From assembly GCA_905221605.1 (NCBI GenBank), contig CAJNDS010002202.1, positions 135,001 through 199,000 on the forward strand: DNA of 64,000 bases. The letters run 5' to 3'. The translations under genes and the position numbers were made by a program. Each line of letters starts with the position of its first letter. Positions within the stretch are counted from its first letter, which is position 1. Positions 61,837-64,000 of the stretch are shown here, one piece after another. The stretch is from Symbiodinium natans (taxonomy: Eukaryota > Sar > Dinophyceae > Suessiales > Symbiodiniaceae). The notes under the pieces were generated by a model. It was given only the letters and a program-made list of their open reading frames with translations. It made no database searches and was not told the origin of the DNA.

Positions 61837-62920
61837 GTTAGGGTTTAGGGTTTAGGGTTGTAACCTACTTAGAGGACTTACGGGGCTTTCAAGTACAGTT
61901 GCGGGCATAAGTACCCTGAACCTCCAAGTAGGGCTTAGGGTGTGGGGGTGTGGGGTTTAGGGGGGTTTAGGGTGCAGAGTTTAGGGCTTTGGCTGGGTTT
62001 GGGGGGAGTTTGGGGTGTAGTCTTTAGGGTGTAGGATTGAAAAGGGACCCCCCACCGTGTGAACCAAAGTATGTTCCTTTCGCAAGTCAATTCGTACTCT
62101 GTAGGACATTGGAATCCATTTGGGGGTGCATGGTTTCGGGTCAAAAAACCGAATTCACGAAGCCCGACACCCTGAACCCTAAATACTAAACCCTGAGTCT
62201 AAACCCTAAACCCGAAACCCTTGCTGAGATGCGCGCGGTGCTTGATCGTTCTGCTTTGGGGCCTACCGTGCGCAAGCAGGTCTTGTCAACGAATTTGCGG
62301 TTCTGGATTCTCGGCCGATAAGGCAACGCATAGGGTTTCAGGATTTATACGGCTTAGTCCCTATAGAGTCTATGGACATCCCTAAACCCCAAACCCTTTG
62401 TTTAGGGTTTAGGGTTTAAGGTTCGCTTACCAAGGCTCGAGCGGCATAGGTCGTTCAAGTGAGCGGAGCCTCGGGCAAACCACACGACATTTCTGTGTGC
62501 TTTTGTTGGGGTTTTCGGTGCTTGTTTAGGGTGCCTAAATCCTAAAGCCTAAACCCTACAGCCTAAACCCTAACCCGAAACCCCTAAACCCTAAACTCGA
62601 ACCCTAGACCGGTGAGGCTTATGTGGGAATTCTGGTTTTGGGGTTTAGGGGCGTGGGGCTTCAGAGGCTCGCGGTCTGGAGCTATTCATGTTCCTGTCAT
62701 CCTCTTGTTCCCCTAAACCCTATAAACTAAACCCTAAACCCTAAACCCTAAACTCGAACAAACCCGATATTCTTGACAATGATTGTGAGGGAACTGTTGT
62801 CTACACAAACAGACATTGCTTGCGAGAGAATGACGACAGAAACCCTGAACCCTGCACCCGAAATCCGAGCCAAGAGGGCTCAGAGATTAAGGGCTTAAGG
62901 CGTTCAAGACCGCAGGATTG

Positions 62921-63005
62921 GGATGTTCCGCCGTATACTAACAGTCGTCAATAGGGATGAGAATAGGGGCCTATTTAAGGACTGTTAGTATGAGCGGGAA
63001 CATCC
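62921..63005. mobile_element. 85-bp hairpin TIR element
   Basis: Ends 62921-62946 and 62980-63005 are inverted repeats (GGATGTTCC...ACTAACAGTC) with a few mismatches. A diverged relative is at 45255-45415. Confidence 0.75.
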
Positions 63006-63370
63006 GGGTTTAGGGTTTAAGGGTTTTTATGGTTTAGGGCTCAAGGCGTGGGGGCTTGAGGATCCGGCTTGACGATCCAGTGTCCAAGGGTTGAAGCGCT
63101 ACCCCTAAACCCTAAACCCCAAACCCTAAACCCCAAACCCTAAACCCCAAACCCAAAACCCTAAACCCTGAACCGCAAACCCTAAGCCCTAACCTGAACC
63201 CCCAAACCTTTTGAAGACTGATGTAGGGTTTCAGGTTCAGGGTCGTGTACACTCTCGGGGCAGCTAGCACGTCTCAGGGAAACCCTAAGCCCTGAACCCA
63301 CACGTGCGGCCGCTCAAGGTTCAGGGTTTTCACCCAAAGAAGCCCATGCCATAGCTTTAAAAACATATAA

Positions 63371-63484
63371 ACTTGGCTGCACTTAGGAGGGCAGCTATAG
63401 GCTAAATTTTTAGCTGACTTATTTTAAGAAACCCCATAAACCCAAAAAGGCTAAGGATCTAAAGTTACGGTAAAGCACCACAAA
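63371..63484. mobile_element. Family E element
   Basis: ACTTGGCTGCACTTAGGAGG start, CACCACAAA end; third copy of the family. Confidence 0.75.
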
Positions 63485-64000
63485 GTAAAGTTTTCATTTT
63501 TCGCCTGCGCCCGAAACCCCAAGCCCTGAACCCGAAACTCTATCCTGAAACCCTTAGCCCCAAGCCCGAAGCCCTAAACCCTAGGCCCTGTCTGAACACC
63601 AAACCATAACAACACCGGTGGCCGATTGACCGAAACAGGCGAAAAAAAGAAACGCTGGTGCCGATTGACCCAAATCTGAAAAAAAACACCGGTGGGCAGG
63701 TTGACCGACATCGTACAAAAAGGTTCAAAAACAAATATGTATATAGAGGAAGTATTCAACCTGGAGCAGGGTTTCGGGTCCAGGGCGTCGAGCGTAGTGT
63801 TGACGGTTTCGTGCCTACAATTCAGAGGTTGTATCTTGGACCCTTCAGGTTGTACCCTTGGGTTTGGGGGACCCATGTTAAAGATCCTTGAGGTAGTATA
63901 AGGGCCATATTAGGAGCATACTAAGGGCACCTTCGGGGTACGAGTCTAAATCCCTTGATACAAGCCCTACACAAAAATAGAGCTGTTTGGGGCGTCGTGA

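Larger units (their letters stand above)
61842..64000. other. Distal region: islands, heptamers, TIR elements
   Basis: Family H half-end 61903-61929; degenerate TTTAGGG 61935-62035; several 100-150 bp islands without a supported gene; CCCTAAA/CCCCAAA 63105-63170; tandem 35-42 bp repeats 63612-63725 (CACCGGTGGCCGATTGACCG-like, three units). The last 250 bp shows no feature. Confidence 0.55.

Overview
The window looks like nuclear DNA of a dinoflagellate, probably close to Symbiodiniaceae. The evidence is a plant/alveolate-type telomere heptamer (TTTAGGG/CCCTAAA) in more than a hundred interstitial blocks on both strands, exon-sized islands with GT, GC and GA splice donors and AG|G acceptors, many short terminal-inverted-repeat (TIR) elements, and a Ty1/copia-type LTR element whose Gag carries a CCCH plus a CCHC zinc finger. 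The organism call is inference. I see no rRNA, tRNA, CRISPR array, organelle gene or bacterial operon.

Layout. 1-4640: telomere-like blocks separated by 50-200 bp islands. 4640-7115: a large inverted repeat (22-bp satellite arms) around the 3' end of a spliced minus-strand gene. 7115-36200: telomere-like blocks, short TIR elements of about nine families, exon-like islands, microsatellites and long poly-G/C runs; 22.7-23.8 kb is an A+T-rich simple-sequence patch. 36224-38845: a 2.6-kb near-palindrome built of 162-bp repeats. 39.1-45.05 kb: the best spliced gene model (minus strand, signal-peptide exon at 45051). 45.3-57.5 kb: more blocks, islands and TIR elements. 57552-61836: a complete LTR element with LTRs about 98% identical, a GTTAG target duplication inside a telomere-like block, a primer site matching half-tRNA-iMet, and only gag and protease domains. 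61.8-64 kb: more TIR elements and islands.

Main interpretation. Telomere heptamers are not just background here. Blocks lie inside at least four TIR-element families, some are flanked by 19-26 bp direct duplications, and some seem to act as, or within, introns. One TIR family (called C here) inserts with a GANN duplication. Removing one duplication plus the element as a GA-AG intron rejoins an open coding frame, which is how introner elements behave. Nesting (element E in A, a hairpin in C, heptamer blocks in A, C, D and F, the LTR element in a heptamer block) gives a relative order of events.

Limits. Exon islands are short (50-180 bp). Many have more than one open frame, sometimes on both strands, so strand and product are uncertain except where splice phases, a motif or a cross-insertion join supports them. 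Element family letters A-I are local labels, not database names.
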